Shown here piece after piece: positions 44,461 to 54,506 of a stretch of 63,371 nt of DNA; position 1 is the first letter of the stretch, and every line of letters begins with the position of its first letter. The position numbers and the translations under genes are program-made. The notes beneath the pieces were generated by a model, which was not told the origin of the DNA, made no database searches, and saw only the letters and a list, made by a program, of their open reading frames with translations. The stretch lies in assembly GCF_036289385.1 (NCBI RefSeq), contig NZ_JAYFFH010000009.1, positions 1-63,371 on the forward strand. The letters run 5' to 3'. This DNA comes from Anaerofustis butyriciformans. Its GTDB lineage: Bacteria; Bacillota; Clostridia; Eubacteriales; Anaerofustaceae.

Positions 44461-45537
44461 TAATATCACCGCTGAAACTGTGATTATAAAAGTATATATT
44501 ACACAAAAGAAAAAGACTGATGTAATACTATATGGAAAAGGTAGAAAATTGCTTACGGCAAATGTAGTTATTTCTCCTCTTAAAAATATAAAGCTTAATA
44601 TATAAGAAATAATAGCCGATATACTTCCAAGAATTATTTTTGAAATTATATATTTTAATATATTTAAGTCGGTATTTACTATAAAAGATATACATTGCAT
44701 ATTTGCACAAAAGCCACCAAATGATAGAAGGAATGTAATTGATGAAATTATTAGGGGTAGAGGAATTATATTAATGGTACTTAATGCTTTAATTCCGTTT
44801 GTCATTTCAATTAGACCCTTTATAAAAGCGGATAAAAATATATGTAACTTAAATGGAAGATGTTCACTAAAAAAAATAGTATTGTCTATTAAATTTATTA
44901 CAAGAGAAAAAAACATTATATATCCCATTACGCTTAAAAGAGTATTTAGTGAATTAGTAATACTGTCGGAAAAAATTTTCCCTATATTATAATGTTTTTT
45001 ATAATTTGAATGTGAAATATTTATTTTTGTTTCTTTATCATATTTAAAAAATATTTTAGCGTATATAAATAAAGCCGAGTATATGCTTATTAACATTATA
45101 ACTGCACTAACTGGTAAATTTAAAAAGATACTACACACCGTGCCTATTACAAAGATTGGTCCTGGGGTAGAGCATATTGATATTAGTTTTGAGGCTTGTG
45201 GTTTTGTAAGTTTATTATTAAGATACATATCACAAACAGATTTGCTTCCTATTGGATATCCGCAAATAATACTTGTAATTAAGGGATAAGCACCTATTCC
45301 ACTTGTTCTAAAAAATTTAGTCATAAAAGGGGAAAATATTTTTGCCATATATTTTGCATAATCAAGTTTGAAAAACATATTTGAAATAACTAAAAAAGGA
45401 AATAATGAGGGCAGTACTCCGTTAAAAAAGAGTATTGCCCCGTCTTTTATTGCATTCACTGCATTTTTTGTATTTAAAATTAAATATAATAATAAAATAA
45501 TTAAAATAATAAAATATAAAATTCTTTGTTTTTTCAT
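44446..45537 (-). CDS. ylbJ: Sporulation integral membrane protein YlbJ
   Basis: The 363-residue membrane protein has about eight hydrophobic segments and the Gate/nucleoside-recognition motifs of YlbJ (PSLFPFLV, SIICGYPIGSK, CSTPGPIFVIG). In B. subtilis ylbJ is needed for spore-coat and cortex formation. It ends the murI-addB-addA-tmcAL-ylbJ unit, 14 nt after tmcAL. The ribosome site is weak, so expression may depend on coupling. Together with spoIIE it supports a sporulating lineage. Confidence 0.92.
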   Translation of the reverse strand: MKKQRILYFIILIILLLYLILNTKNAVNAIKDGAILFFNGVLPSLFPFLVISNMFFKLDYAKYMAKIFSPFMTKFFRTSGIGAYPLITSIICGYPIGSKSVCDMYLNNKLTKPQASKLISICSTPGPIFVIGTVCSIFLNLPVSAVIMLISIYSALFIYAKIFFKYDKETKINISHSNYKKHYNIGKIFSDSITNSLNTLLSVMGYIMFFSLVINLIDNTIFFSEHLPFKLHIFLSAFIKGLIEMTNGIKALSTINIIPLPLIISSITFLLSFGGFCANMQCISFIVNTDLNILKYIISKIILGSISAIISYILSFIFLRGEITTFAVSNFLPFPYSITSVFFFCVIYTFIITVSAVILKKEI

Positions 45538-45551
45538 ATTTTATTTATATG

Positions 45552-46745
45552 CTATCTATCAAGATAAAATGCCTGCTTGTAAAAATCCAGATTGAATTTA
45601 TCTAAATCAATATTATATATATTGTCTGCCTTAATATTTTTTTCAATTATTTCTCTGTCTGTTTCATTTAGTTTATATATATCTTTGTTTAGATTATTAA
45701 ATATCTGAATTCCGTTTTGTTTTATTTCTTTTAAAAGAGTTCTTCCTTTGTTATCAAAGGCAAGAACTTTGATATAACCGGGAGTATGATGTTTATATTT
45801 ATCAAATTCTTTTTTTTGATAATTTGTAAGAATATGAATTAAAATTCTTCTTATTCTGTTTTTTGTATATCTTTTGGTAGATATTAAATTTATAAAACTT
45901 TCAACATCATTTGAATGAAAAATATTATTGTATATTCTGTTGTTTAGTCCTATTTCTACATCAGTATAATTATATAAGTCATCTTTGTTCATTGACATAA
46001 TTATGCTTTTTAAAGTAAAGAAATAATCTTCCAATATCTTAACATGAGGAATATTATTATAAGTTTTTATTGCATTAATTGGAACATAGTCGCTGATGTC
46101 TTCACCTTTTAGAATTTTTTCCCTTATACCGTAAGCACTTAAAAAACTGTCTAAACTATCTGTGCTTTTGTAAGAAGAGGTTCTTTTAATTGGATAAGGA
46201 ATTATCAATGAATTAAGGCTTATAAGTTCTTTAATATATTCTAATGCCAATATATTATTGGGCTGTTTTATAAAAGAAATATCTTTATTTAAAAGTTTAT
46301 TTAATGCTTCTTGCTTTGATTCAATATAAGATTTTCCTTTTGATAAATTATCTTTTAATATTTCTTTAAATACATCGCTTTCTTTGAGTAAAATCTTTGC
46401 AATTTGAATTGTTTCTCTAAGTTTTGAGTTGTCTTCCATTCCAAAACAAAGATAATTTATTATTCCGAGGCTGTTTAATATTCTTACAGAAGAGGAAGCA
46501 AAAATTTCTGCCGTTGTGCAAGCATAAACAAAAGGCAGCTCTATAACAAGATTAGCACCGTTTTTTACTGCCATTTCAGCTTTTTTGTATTTATCAATGA
46601 TTGATAATTCCCCTCTTTGGGTGAAGTTTCCACTCATTATACAAACTACGTTGTCGGCATTAAGATTTTCTTTTATTTTTTCTATTTGATATTTATGTCC
46701 GTTATGAAACGGGTTGTATTCAGCTATTATTCCGGCTGTTTTCAT
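45552..46745 (-). CDS. tmcAL: tRNA(Met) cytidine acetate ligase (YlbM)
   Basis: The 397-residue enzyme uses acetate and ATP to make N4-acetylcytidine at the elongator tRNA(Met) wobble base. The N-terminal nucleotidyltransferase motif NPFHNGH, SGNFTQRGE and ELPF are intact. AGAGGT precedes the ATG. It begins 1 nt after the addA stop. In B. subtilis ylbM lies on the same strand downstream of ylbJ near coaD; here the pair is convergent to coaD. Confidence 0.93.
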   Translation of the reverse strand: MKTAGIIAEYNPFHNGHKYQIEKIKENLNADNVVCIMSGNFTQRGELSIIDKYKKAEMAVKNGANLVIELPFVYACTTAEIFASSSVRILNSLGIINYLCFGMEDNSKLRETIQIAKILLKESDVFKEILKDNLSKGKSYIESKQEALNKLLNKDISFIKQPNNILALEYIKELISLNSLIIPYPIKRTSSYKSTDSLDSFLSAYGIREKILKGEDISDYVPINAIKTYNNIPHVKILEDYFFTLKSIIMSMNKDDLYNYTDVEIGLNNRIYNNIFHSNDVESFINLISTKRYTKNRIRRILIHILTNYQKKEFDKYKHHTPGYIKVLAFDNKGRTLLKEIKQNGIQIFNNLNKDIYKLNETDREIIEKNIKADNIYNIDLDKFNLDFYKQAFYLDR

Positions 46746-46746
46746 T

Positions 46747-49700
46747 TTATACCTCTGTTATTATGTTTTTACTTAAAAAGTATAGATAACTATGAGAGAC
46801 TTTTTTATTCATTAATGTAGTTATTGCCTTTTTATAATAATTTATTTGAAGTTTATATTCTTTAATAAGCGTTTCTTTTTCTTTATCTGTTTTAAAATAG
46901 TTGGTTTTATAATCAACTAAAATCATATTTCCATTTTCATCTTCAAATGTAAGGTCAATAATTCCTTGAACTAGTACATCTTCATCGCTCTCAGTCCATT
47001 TGTCAGAAATATCTTTTGCAGGTATCGCAAGGTTAAAAGGAAGTTCCCTATATATTTTTTTTGAGTTTAATAATTGTTTGCCTATTTCACTTTCAAAAAA
47101 CTTATATACATATTCAATATCAATGCTTTCATATTCTTTTTTAGAAAGTATTTCTTTTTCTATTAATTCATTAATTTGATTATCAATATTATCTCGTAAA
47201 TTGCTATCTTCTTTTAATTTATTTATATCAATTGTCTCAAAAATAAAGTGAATAATAGTTCCTTTTTGTGCTGCCGATATTTCCGTTTCTTCTTTTAGGA
47301 AATCAGGTTCTTCTTTTATTGTAATGACATTGTTTCCAACTTCCAAAAGTTCTGTGTTTTTTAAACTGCTTACACCTGCTTTTCTTGGGATTTTAGTATC
47401 TATAATATTTTTATACTTATAATTTAGATTTTGAATTATTAACTTACTAAAATCTTCATTAATAAATTTTTCGTTTTTTGTTGTTTTATCTTCGTTATTA
47501 TTAGTATCCGTTAATAAACTGTTTATATCATTGTTATATATTATAAAGTTTTTATCTTCAAAAACAATATTTTCTTTCGTATTAAAATGTTTATTATAAA
47601 GGATTGCTTTAACTATCCAGTCTAAATATGTTTTAGAATTTTTTATATTTGCCCTTGTTATTTCTTTAGGTATTTTTTCTAAGATATCTTCAATTTTAGC
47701 CTTTGATGTTATTATTAATTTTTCCTTTGCTCTTGTAAGGGCAACGTAAAGTAAACGCATTTCTTCACTTTTTAGTTCTTGTTTTTCAAGTTCATTTGCG
47801 GCAATTTTTGAAATACTGTTTATTTTTATTTTATTGTCTAAATCTATTAGGCTAGGGCAAAGTCCCAAATCTTTATTTAGAACGATATTTTCTTTTAGGT
47901 CTCTTTCATTAAAAGTCTTGCTTGTATCCATTAAAATAACTATTGGAAATTCAAGTCCTTTGCTTGCATGGATTGTAGTGAATTTTACACTGTTATCACT
48001 GTTTTCATTTAAGGCTATACCTGATTCATTTCTTTCTTTTGCATAGTCCATAAATTTAATAAATCCATATAAACCTTCATTTGAAAAGTTTTCGTATTCT
48101 TTTGCTTTGGTAATAAGTGCTTTAAGGTTGTTTTCTCTGATATTACCAAAAGGAAGAGCTTTTACATATTCTGTAAAAGAAGTCTTTTCATAAATATCTT
48201 CGATTAAATCACTGACAGACATATATAGACTTTTAGAGCTATATTCGTTTATTATATTTATCATATTTATTACTTTATTTTTAAGTTCTATATTGTCATT
48301 TTCTTCTTTAGTGAAATTTTCAACGCATTTATAATAATATTTTTCTTTTGAGTATAATTTTATTTCCAGTAGTTCCTCTGTGGAAAAATTAAAAATAGGA
48401 CCTCTCATAACTCCAAGTAGTGACAAGTCGTCTTTGAAATTATTTATTATATTTAAGAAGTCTTTAATTATTGATATTTCGTGTGTTTTAAAATATTCCG
48501 TTTCTTTTTCGCTGTTTACGGGAATTGAATATTTGTTAAATATTTCTTTTAAAGGTTTTATTTTTGTATTGGCACTTCTTGCTAGAATGCAAATATCAGA
48601 AAATTTTGTTTTCCTGAATTTCTTAAGTTCACTATCATATATATCTTGCTTTATTAAATTGTTTATTAACATTGCCAGGTATGTGTATTCTTTTTCGTCA
48701 TTTGTTAAAGGTTTGTCAAAATAATCTTTATCATTTTCATTTTCTTTTAAAAAGTGAAGTTCTATTTTACTTTCTATTTCTTCATCTCTTCCAGGGATAA
48801 GCTTTTCATTTTCGTTATAGTCTATTTTACCTATCTCTTTTGACATTATTTTTGAAAATAATTCGTTGATTCCTGATATGATATTTTTATTTGTTCTAAA
48901 ATTTGTATTCATATATATTATTTCGTTTATATCATTTTCTTTTTCATATCTTTCTAAACGATTTATGAATACTTCAGGTTCTGCTTGTCTGAAACGGTAT
49001 ATACTTTGTTTTACATCACCTACGGTAAAAAGATTATTTTCTTTAATGATTTTTGTTATGATTGCTTCTTGTACAAGGTTAGTATCCTGGTATTCGTCTA
49101 CAAAAACGAAATCAAACTTGTTTACAATTTCTTTTCTTGCATTTTCATTGTTAAGTATTTCAAGGCAGAGATGTTCAATATCATTAAATTCCAAAACACC
49201 CTTTTCCTTTTTTATTTCTTTATAGTAATAATCAAAATCAATCAAAGCTTTTTCGATTGTCTGCATTTGAGGATAAAGATTATTGTTGATTTTTAACATA
49301 TCTTCAATAGAAAAAGCATATAAATTATTTATGATATTTTTTATTGTATCTTTTGCTAAATTCCTTTTTTGTGTTATTTCATTTTTTATTTGGGGATCGA
49401 GTTTATTTGTTCCTACAATTCTTGCTCTAAATATATCACCCATTTTTAAGCTGAAAACTTTGTTGGAATTATTGTCAAAATCTCTTTTTAAAAGTTTTAT
49501 ATTATTAACTTCTTCATTTAATAAGTCTATTAATTTTTCATTTGCTTTGTAAAATTTTGCTTTTTCCAAAGCTTCATTTAGTAGATTAAAAGAAAGTTCA
49601 ATTCCGTCATAAGCTTCTTCTTTAATTATTTTAAAGGCAAGACTTTCTTTAAGCTCTTCTTCGTTTTGATTGAAAAATTCTACTTTTTCATGAAGCCATT

Positions 49701-50268
49701 TAAAAGGAGATGGTCTATTGTATATAAAAGTATATATGCTTTTTAATTGTTCCTTAAAATAGTCTTCATTTGTACGTGAAAAAGAATAATTTAATGAGGT
49801 TTGAATGAACTGTTCATCATTATTTTCATATCTATCATTAAACAGTTTTTCAAAAGCTTCATCCATAAGCATGTCTACATTTGTATCCGTTATTATTTGA
49901 AAAGATGGGTCTATTTCTACAATATGGTAATATTCTCTTATAATATTTATACATAGAGAATGAAGAGTACTGATATTTGCACTTTCTAAATTTGAAATTT
50001 GTTCAAATAAAAACTTTTTGTCGCTTTTTTCTTCTTTTAATTTTTCATAAAGAAGTTTTCTTATTTTTTCTTTCATTCCGTTTGCAGCAGCATTGGTAAA
50101 AGTTACTACAAGAAATTTATTAATGTCGATTTTATTTTCAAGCATTAATCTTATTATTCTGTTTGTTAAAATTGCAGTTTTACCACAGCCTGCCCCTGCG
50201 CTTACAAGGAGGTTTTTTCCGTCGTTATTTATTGCTTTATATTGACTTTCAGTCCATTTCACTTTCAC
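46747..50268 (-). CDS. addA: ATP-dependent helicase/nuclease subunit A
   Basis: The 1173-residue UvrD-type helicase with a C-terminal RecB-like nuclease resects double-strand ends for RecA loading, together with AddB. The Walker A motif SAGAGCGKT, Walker B FVDEYQDTN and the helicase motif LYVALTRAKEKL are present. The nuclease site GIIDLTFEDENG and LVDYKTN is near residue 1100. The start is GTG at 50268 after AAAGGAGG, within the last codons of addB, with a 20-nt overlap. Confidence 0.95.
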   Translation of the reverse strand: MKVKWTESQYKAINNDGKNLLVSAGAGCGKTAILTNRIIRLMLENKIDINKFLVVTFTNAAANGMKEKIRKLLYEKLKEEKSDKKFLFEQISNLESANISTLHSLCINIIREYYHIVEIDPSFQIITDTNVDMLMDEAFEKLFNDRYENNDEQFIQTSLNYSFSRTNEDYFKEQLKSIYTFIYNRPSPFKWLHEKVEFFNQNEEELKESLAFKIIKEEAYDGIELSFNLLNEALEKAKFYKANEKLIDLLNEEVNNIKLLKRDFDNNSNKVFSLKMGDIFRARIVGTNKLDPQIKNEITQKRNLAKDTIKNIINNLYAFSIEDMLKINNNLYPQMQTIEKALIDFDYYYKEIKKEKGVLEFNDIEHLCLEILNNENARKEIVNKFDFVFVDEYQDTNLVQEAIITKIIKENNLFTVGDVKQSIYRFRQAEPEVFINRLERYEKENDINEIIYMNTNFRTNKNIISGINELFSKIMSKEIGKIDYNENEKLIPGRDEEIESKIELHFLKENENDKDYFDKPLTNDEKEYTYLAMLINNLIKQDIYDSELKKFRKTKFSDICILARSANTKIKPLKEIFNKYSIPVNSEKETEYFKTHEISIIKDFLNIINNFKDDLSLLGVMRGPIFNFSTEELLEIKLYSKEKYYYKCVENFTKEENDNIELKNKVINMINIINEYSSKSLYMSVSDLIEDIYEKTSFTEYVKALPFGNIRENNLKALITKAKEYENFSNEGLYGFIKFMDYAKERNESGIALNENSDNSVKFTTIHASKGLEFPIVILMDTSKTFNERDLKENIVLNKDLGLCPSLIDLDNKIKINSISKIAANELEKQELKSEEMRLLYVALTRAKEKLIITSKAKIEDILEKIPKEITRANIKNSKTYLDWIVKAILYNKHFNTKENIVFEDKNFIIYNNDINSLLTDTNNNEDKTTKNEKFINEDFSKLIIQNLNYKYKNIIDTKIPRKAGVSSLKNTELLEVGNNVITIKEEPDFLKEETEISAAQKGTIIHFIFETIDINKLKEDSNLRDNIDNQINELIEKEILSKKEYESIDIEYVYKFFESEIGKQLLNSKKIYRELPFNLAIPAKDISDKWTESDEDVLVQGIIDLTFEDENGNMILVDYKTNYFKTDKEKETLIKEYKLQINYYKKAITTLMNKKVSHSYLYFLSKNIITEV

Positions 50269-53200
50269 TTTCCTCCTTTATAAGTTTTAATATGTCTTCT
50301 GCTTTTGCTTTTGGTAGTTCATTAAATTTATTATCTTTAAAGCAAGTATCAAAATGACATATGTTTTCATATTTACAATACTCGCATGGTGTTTCATTTG
50401 CTTTTTTATATGGAGTTATTGATATTTTACCATTTATAATATTATCGGAAATTTCTTTTGCTAAATTCGTAGCATGATTTATTAAGTTTGATAAATCTTC
50501 TTTTGGAATAACTTTATTTCTTTTGCTTTTAAGTTTCTTTACTATTCCGTTGTTTTCATCATCGTCAATATTATTTAATATATCCGTATTATCAATAACA
50601 ACTCCGTCAATTTGGTTTTCTTCTGCTTTATCTATTAATGTTTTTAAATCCTCTGAATTTTTTACGTTTGTTATTTCAGGTGAGATTCTAAAATATAATG
50701 CACCGGCAGGTTCGCTATTATTATTTAATGTTGTTGCTGCAAGGTATATTGGAAGCTGCATATTTATTCCATAATAACTCTTTGAGAAATCGAATGTTTC
50801 TCCTTTTGTTTTATAGTCTATTACCTTTACATATTCTCCGTCATCAGCCTTATAAGTATCTATTCTGTCTATTTTCCCTTTAATGCTTACAATATTGTTT
50901 TCTTTTGTTACGAAGCTTAAATCATTTTCTTTATCTTCACCGAATTCACTTTCGCATTTTGAAATGTGAAAATTGCTTCTTCTTAACTGTGTAACTATAT
51001 TTGAAAGGGCAAAGGAAGAATTTCTAAGAAGTTTCTTCTTAAAATAAGCACTGTTTACAATTTGTTTTACTTTCCCTTTTGAATATTTTTCTGTTACTTC
51101 TTTAGTTATTTCTTTTGTTAAATCATTAAGTTCTTTTGAAGTAATTTTGTTTACGTCAACTTCATTATTTATTATTTTATTTGAGAAAACGTATATAATC
51201 TCATGTAAGATATTTCCTATATCCGGGCTGTTTAATTCAAGTTTTTTTCGTTCAATTGGGGAGATTATATATGAAAGAAAATAACTGAAAGGACATTTTG
51301 CATAAGTTTCAAGCTGGCTTATGCTGGTTATCATTTTGCCGTTATATATTTCATTAATAAGTTTCTTATTAGAAATTTCTGAGTTGTTACTAAAGTTTAT
51401 AGCGCTTTCCATTATGTCAATATAATTTTTTCCCAAGTTATCATTTTTATAAATATCATAAACTTCTTCCCAAAGATTATTCACTTCGTTGTTTTCACTT
51501 TTATTAATTTTATTATTTATTAAATGTTTAAATGTAGCATCAAAATTTGATATTAAACTTAAATTATCATCTAAATTATCTTTATTAAAAGTTTTTGTTC
51601 TAATGTTTGGCATAATGTTTTTTATTCGCATTATAATAGAACTTTCGGTCAATTCATCACCGGAAGGAGAAAGTATAGGATAAGAAAAATAAATGTGTTT
51701 TTGTGTTTTTAAAATCAACGATGTCAAAAAGTATTTTTCTTCCTGTTGTTTATATTCATTTGTACTTCTTATTTCTACTCCGCTTTCTATTATTTGAAGT
51801 TTTTCCTTGTTAGAAAAAATACCTCCTGATTGGGCAAAGTTTGTTGGGAGTATGCCGTCATTTACACCTAGAATAAAAAGATATTTTATGTCGCTGCTTC
51901 TGGAACGTGATAAAGTAGCGATATTTACGCTGTCTATGGTTGATGGGATTATACCTATTTTTAATGCTTTAAATCCGCTTTCCATTATTTTTGCATATTC
52001 TTTTAAGCTTAGTTTTTCTTCGCCAAGGAAGTTATAAAGCTGTTCAAATATATTTATTATGCTGTTATAAATTTGTGCGTATTTATTTGCATTTGTATAG
52101 TCATCTTTTTCTTCAAAGTCTTTTACTATTCTTTTTATTTTTTCATCTAATCCAAAATCTTTTAAGAATTTATAAAATACAGTAGTTGTTTCTTTTACAT
52201 TTTTAGTATTTTTAAAGTTTTCTTTTAAAGTTATAAGAGGTAAAATAAATGCATCTTTTTTCTCATTCAAATAATCTAAATTATAGTCATTAAACTTATT
52301 GTTTCTTTTAAAGTCTTTAAGCCACATTGTTCCTTTTATGCCAAATTCCAAAGTATAATTTTCAAAGGTTTCGATGTCGTCTTTTGATAAATCTGTAAGC
52401 CCTGTTTTTAAAAAAGAAATTATATCGTTCGTTTGGAAGTTACTGCTTATTATATTTAATATTTTTATTATTCCTCTTAATATATTTGTGTCTATTACAT
52501 TTGATGTATTGTCTAAGAAGTAATTTATTTTATATTTATTGAAAACTTCACTTATGACATTTTTATATGTTTCGTAATCTGAAGGCAAAACTTGTATGTC
52601 TCTATATAAAGCATTTTCCTCTTTTATAAGCTTTAAGATATTTATTGCTGTATTTTCAACTTCTTCGTATAGACTTGAGGCTTTAAAAATTTCAATATTT
52701 GTTACTTTGTCTTTATATTCCTTTGTGTCATATGAAAAAATATTATCTGCAAGGAATTTTAAATCTTTTTCTTTTTCTTCTTCATTTTGTGTTTGAATAT
52801 TAAATTCTTCATTGCATTTATCTGCAAGTTTATGTAACTTATATATTGTATTTTCTACTATTTTATAAGCAGGGGAGCTTTTTATATCATCTTTTGCGGT
52901 AAATAAAAAAGTTTGATTAATTTCCCTTTTGCTTATAGCTTCTATAAGAGAATAAATGTTTTTATCGAAAGACTCAAAACCAAAGTAGTAAATTTCGCTG
53001 TTATCCAAAAATCTTGCTTTATCTAAATTTTGGCTTGCATGAAATGTTAAATCGTCAGCATCCCAAAAATCAGTGCCTAAAAAGTTATTATATCTTTCAT
53101 AGATTTTATGAATATCATGAGTCTTTTTATATAGGAAATTATTCTTATTTTCTTCATCTGAAAATTTATCCGGGTTTAAATCTTCACCGGTTACATTGTT

Positions 53201-53593
53201 TTTCTTGAGTTCAGAAAAAAGTTCACATACATTTTCGTTAAAAGATGCATTATTTGTAAGTCGGTTAAAGCATATAAGTTCTTCTTTTAATTCATTTAAA
53301 ATAAAGCTAAGAACCATGCTTTTCCCGCTTTCGTCTAAGGTTTTTGGCACTTCGCTTTTTGTCTTTGTAAGTATTCTGTTTGAAAGTCTTTTAATACTTA
53401 AAACCTCAATGTCAATAAGTCCTTTTGCTGTTAATTTATCTGTAAGCATTCGTTCTGCTTCTACTGTAAATTGTTCCGGAACTAAAAAGAGAATTTTATT
53501 TATTTCATTATTCTCTTTTAAAGTTCTCTTAATATCTCTGCTGGCTTTGAAAAAGGCTTTTTCTTCAATGTAACTGGTTATTATATTAATCAT
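50249..53593 (-). CDS. addB: ATP-dependent helicase/nuclease subunit B (no P-loop)
   Basis: The 1114-residue partner of AddA keeps FLVPEQFTVEAER near the N-terminus, the C-terminal nuclease (VKVIDYKT) and four Fe-S type cysteines (AKCPFSYF; CEYCKYENIC). The usual N-terminal Walker A (GRxGSGKT-like) is missing: residues 1-20 read MINIITSYIEEKAFFKASRD, and there is no room upstream before the murI stop. AddB ATP binding is dispensable in some species (RexB lacks it too). The gene starts 8 nt after murI and overlaps addA. Confidence 0.92.
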   Translation of the reverse strand: MINIITSYIEEKAFFKASRDIKRTLKENNEINKILFLVPEQFTVEAERMLTDKLTAKGLIDIEVLSIKRLSNRILTKTKSEVPKTLDESGKSMVLSFILNELKEELICFNRLTNNASFNENVCELFSELKKNNVTGEDLNPDKFSDEENKNNFLYKKTHDIHKIYERYNNFLGTDFWDADDLTFHASQNLDKARFLDNSEIYYFGFESFDKNIYSLIEAISKREINQTFLFTAKDDIKSSPAYKIVENTIYKLHKLADKCNEEFNIQTQNEEEKEKDLKFLADNIFSYDTKEYKDKVTNIEIFKASSLYEEVENTAINILKLIKEENALYRDIQVLPSDYETYKNVISEVFNKYKINYFLDNTSNVIDTNILRGIIKILNIISSNFQTNDIISFLKTGLTDLSKDDIETFENYTLEFGIKGTMWLKDFKRNNKFNDYNLDYLNEKKDAFILPLITLKENFKNTKNVKETTTVFYKFLKDFGLDEKIKRIVKDFEEKDDYTNANKYAQIYNSIINIFEQLYNFLGEEKLSLKEYAKIMESGFKALKIGIIPSTIDSVNIATLSRSRSSDIKYLFILGVNDGILPTNFAQSGGIFSNKEKLQIIESGVEIRSTNEYKQQEEKYFLTSLILKTQKHIYFSYPILSPSGDELTESSIIMRIKNIMPNIRTKTFNKDNLDDNLSLISNFDATFKHLINNKINKSENNEVNNLWEEVYDIYKNDNLGKNYIDIMESAINFSNNSEISNKKLINEIYNGKMITSISQLETYAKCPFSYFLSYIISPIERKKLELNSPDIGNILHEIIYVFSNKIINNEVDVNKITSKELNDLTKEITKEVTEKYSKGKVKQIVNSAYFKKKLLRNSSFALSNIVTQLRRSNFHISKCESEFGEDKENDLSFVTKENNIVSIKGKIDRIDTYKADDGEYVKVIDYKTKGETFDFSKSYYGINMQLPIYLAATTLNNNSEPAGALYFRISPEITNVKNSEDLKTLIDKAEENQIDGVVIDNTDILNNIDDDENNGIVKKLKSKRNKVIPKEDLSNLINHATNLAKEISDNIINGKISITPYKKANETPCEYCKYENICHFDTCFKDNKFNELPKAKAEDILKLIKEESESEMD

Positions 53594-53601
53594 TTTCTTT
53601 A

Positions 53602-54411
53602 TTAATCATCCTCAAATAATTTTATTTTTTCAAGTTTGTCTATGTTTATTTTTAATCTTTTTATATATGAAACGAATTCTAAAATATCTGCTGTTGTATA
53701 AAGAGATTTATAGCTTTCTTTTGTTTCGTTTAAGAAATCATAGTCTTCCAAATATTTTTTTACATTTCTTACCATTTGTTCCGCAGGGTCTAAAAGAGTA
53801 AGGTTTTTATATATTTCGTTTATTTCACTTTCTATTATTGGGAAATGTGAACATCCTAAAATTAATTTTGATACATCTTTGTTTTGATCTACTATTGGCT
53901 GTATACATTCTTTTATAAGTTCATTAAGTAAGGGTTTATTTTCGATTTGAGAGTCTATTACCTTTGGAAGTCTTGTTGAGTCGTTTGATATAATTTTAAT
54001 ATTTTCGTTTACTTTATGAATTTCTTTATTATATGATCCGCTTTCTACGGTAGCTTTTGTTGCAATAAGCCCGATTAAATTATCATTTTCTTCTTCGCAT
54101 TTTTTTAGGGCATATTCGCTTCCTGCTTTAACAATACTAAATAAAGGCACATTTGCATTAAGACTTTTAATATGAGATGAAATAGTATTGCAGGCAAGTA
54201 AAACAGCTTTTACATGATGTTTTTCAAGAAAAGCTATCATTGCATTTGCATATTTAATTATGTCTTCTTTGCTTTTGTTTCCATAAGGCATTCTTTTTGT
54301 ATCGCCTATGTAAATTATATTTTCATTAGGTAGGAGTTTTTCTGTTTGTTTGAAAACGGTAAGTCCTCCCACTCCACTGTCTAAAATGCCTATTGGTAGA
54401 TTATTACTCAT
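53602..54411 (-). CDS. murI: Glutamate racemase
   Basis: This enzyme makes D-glutamate for peptidoglycan in the cytoplasm. The 269-residue protein has the substrate motif LDSGVGGLTVF, MPYGNKS and the two catalytic Cys motifs LACNT and LGCSHFP (the usual Thr of GCTH is Ser). AAGAGGT precedes the ATG. It is the promoter-proximal gene of the five-gene minus-strand operon with addB, addA, tmcAL and ylbJ. Confidence 0.94.
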   Translation of the reverse strand: MSNNLPIGILDSGVGGLTVFKQTEKLLPNENIIYIGDTKRMPYGNKSKEDIIKYANAMIAFLEKHHVKAVLLACNTISSHIKSLNANVPLFSIVKAGSEYALKKCEEENDNLIGLIATKATVESGSYNKEIHKVNENIKIISNDSTRLPKVIDSQIENKPLLNELIKECIQPIVDQNKDVSKLILGCSHFPIIESEINEIYKNLTLLDPAEQMVRNVKKYLEDYDFLNETKESYKSLYTTADILEFVSYIKRLKINIDKLEKIKLFEDD

Positions 54412-54506
54412 TAAAATTGACCTCTTTTTATAATAAATTTGAATTACTGTGATTATTCTATCATAAAAAACATAACATTAAAACAAGATAATTGAAGGAG
54501 AAGCCT

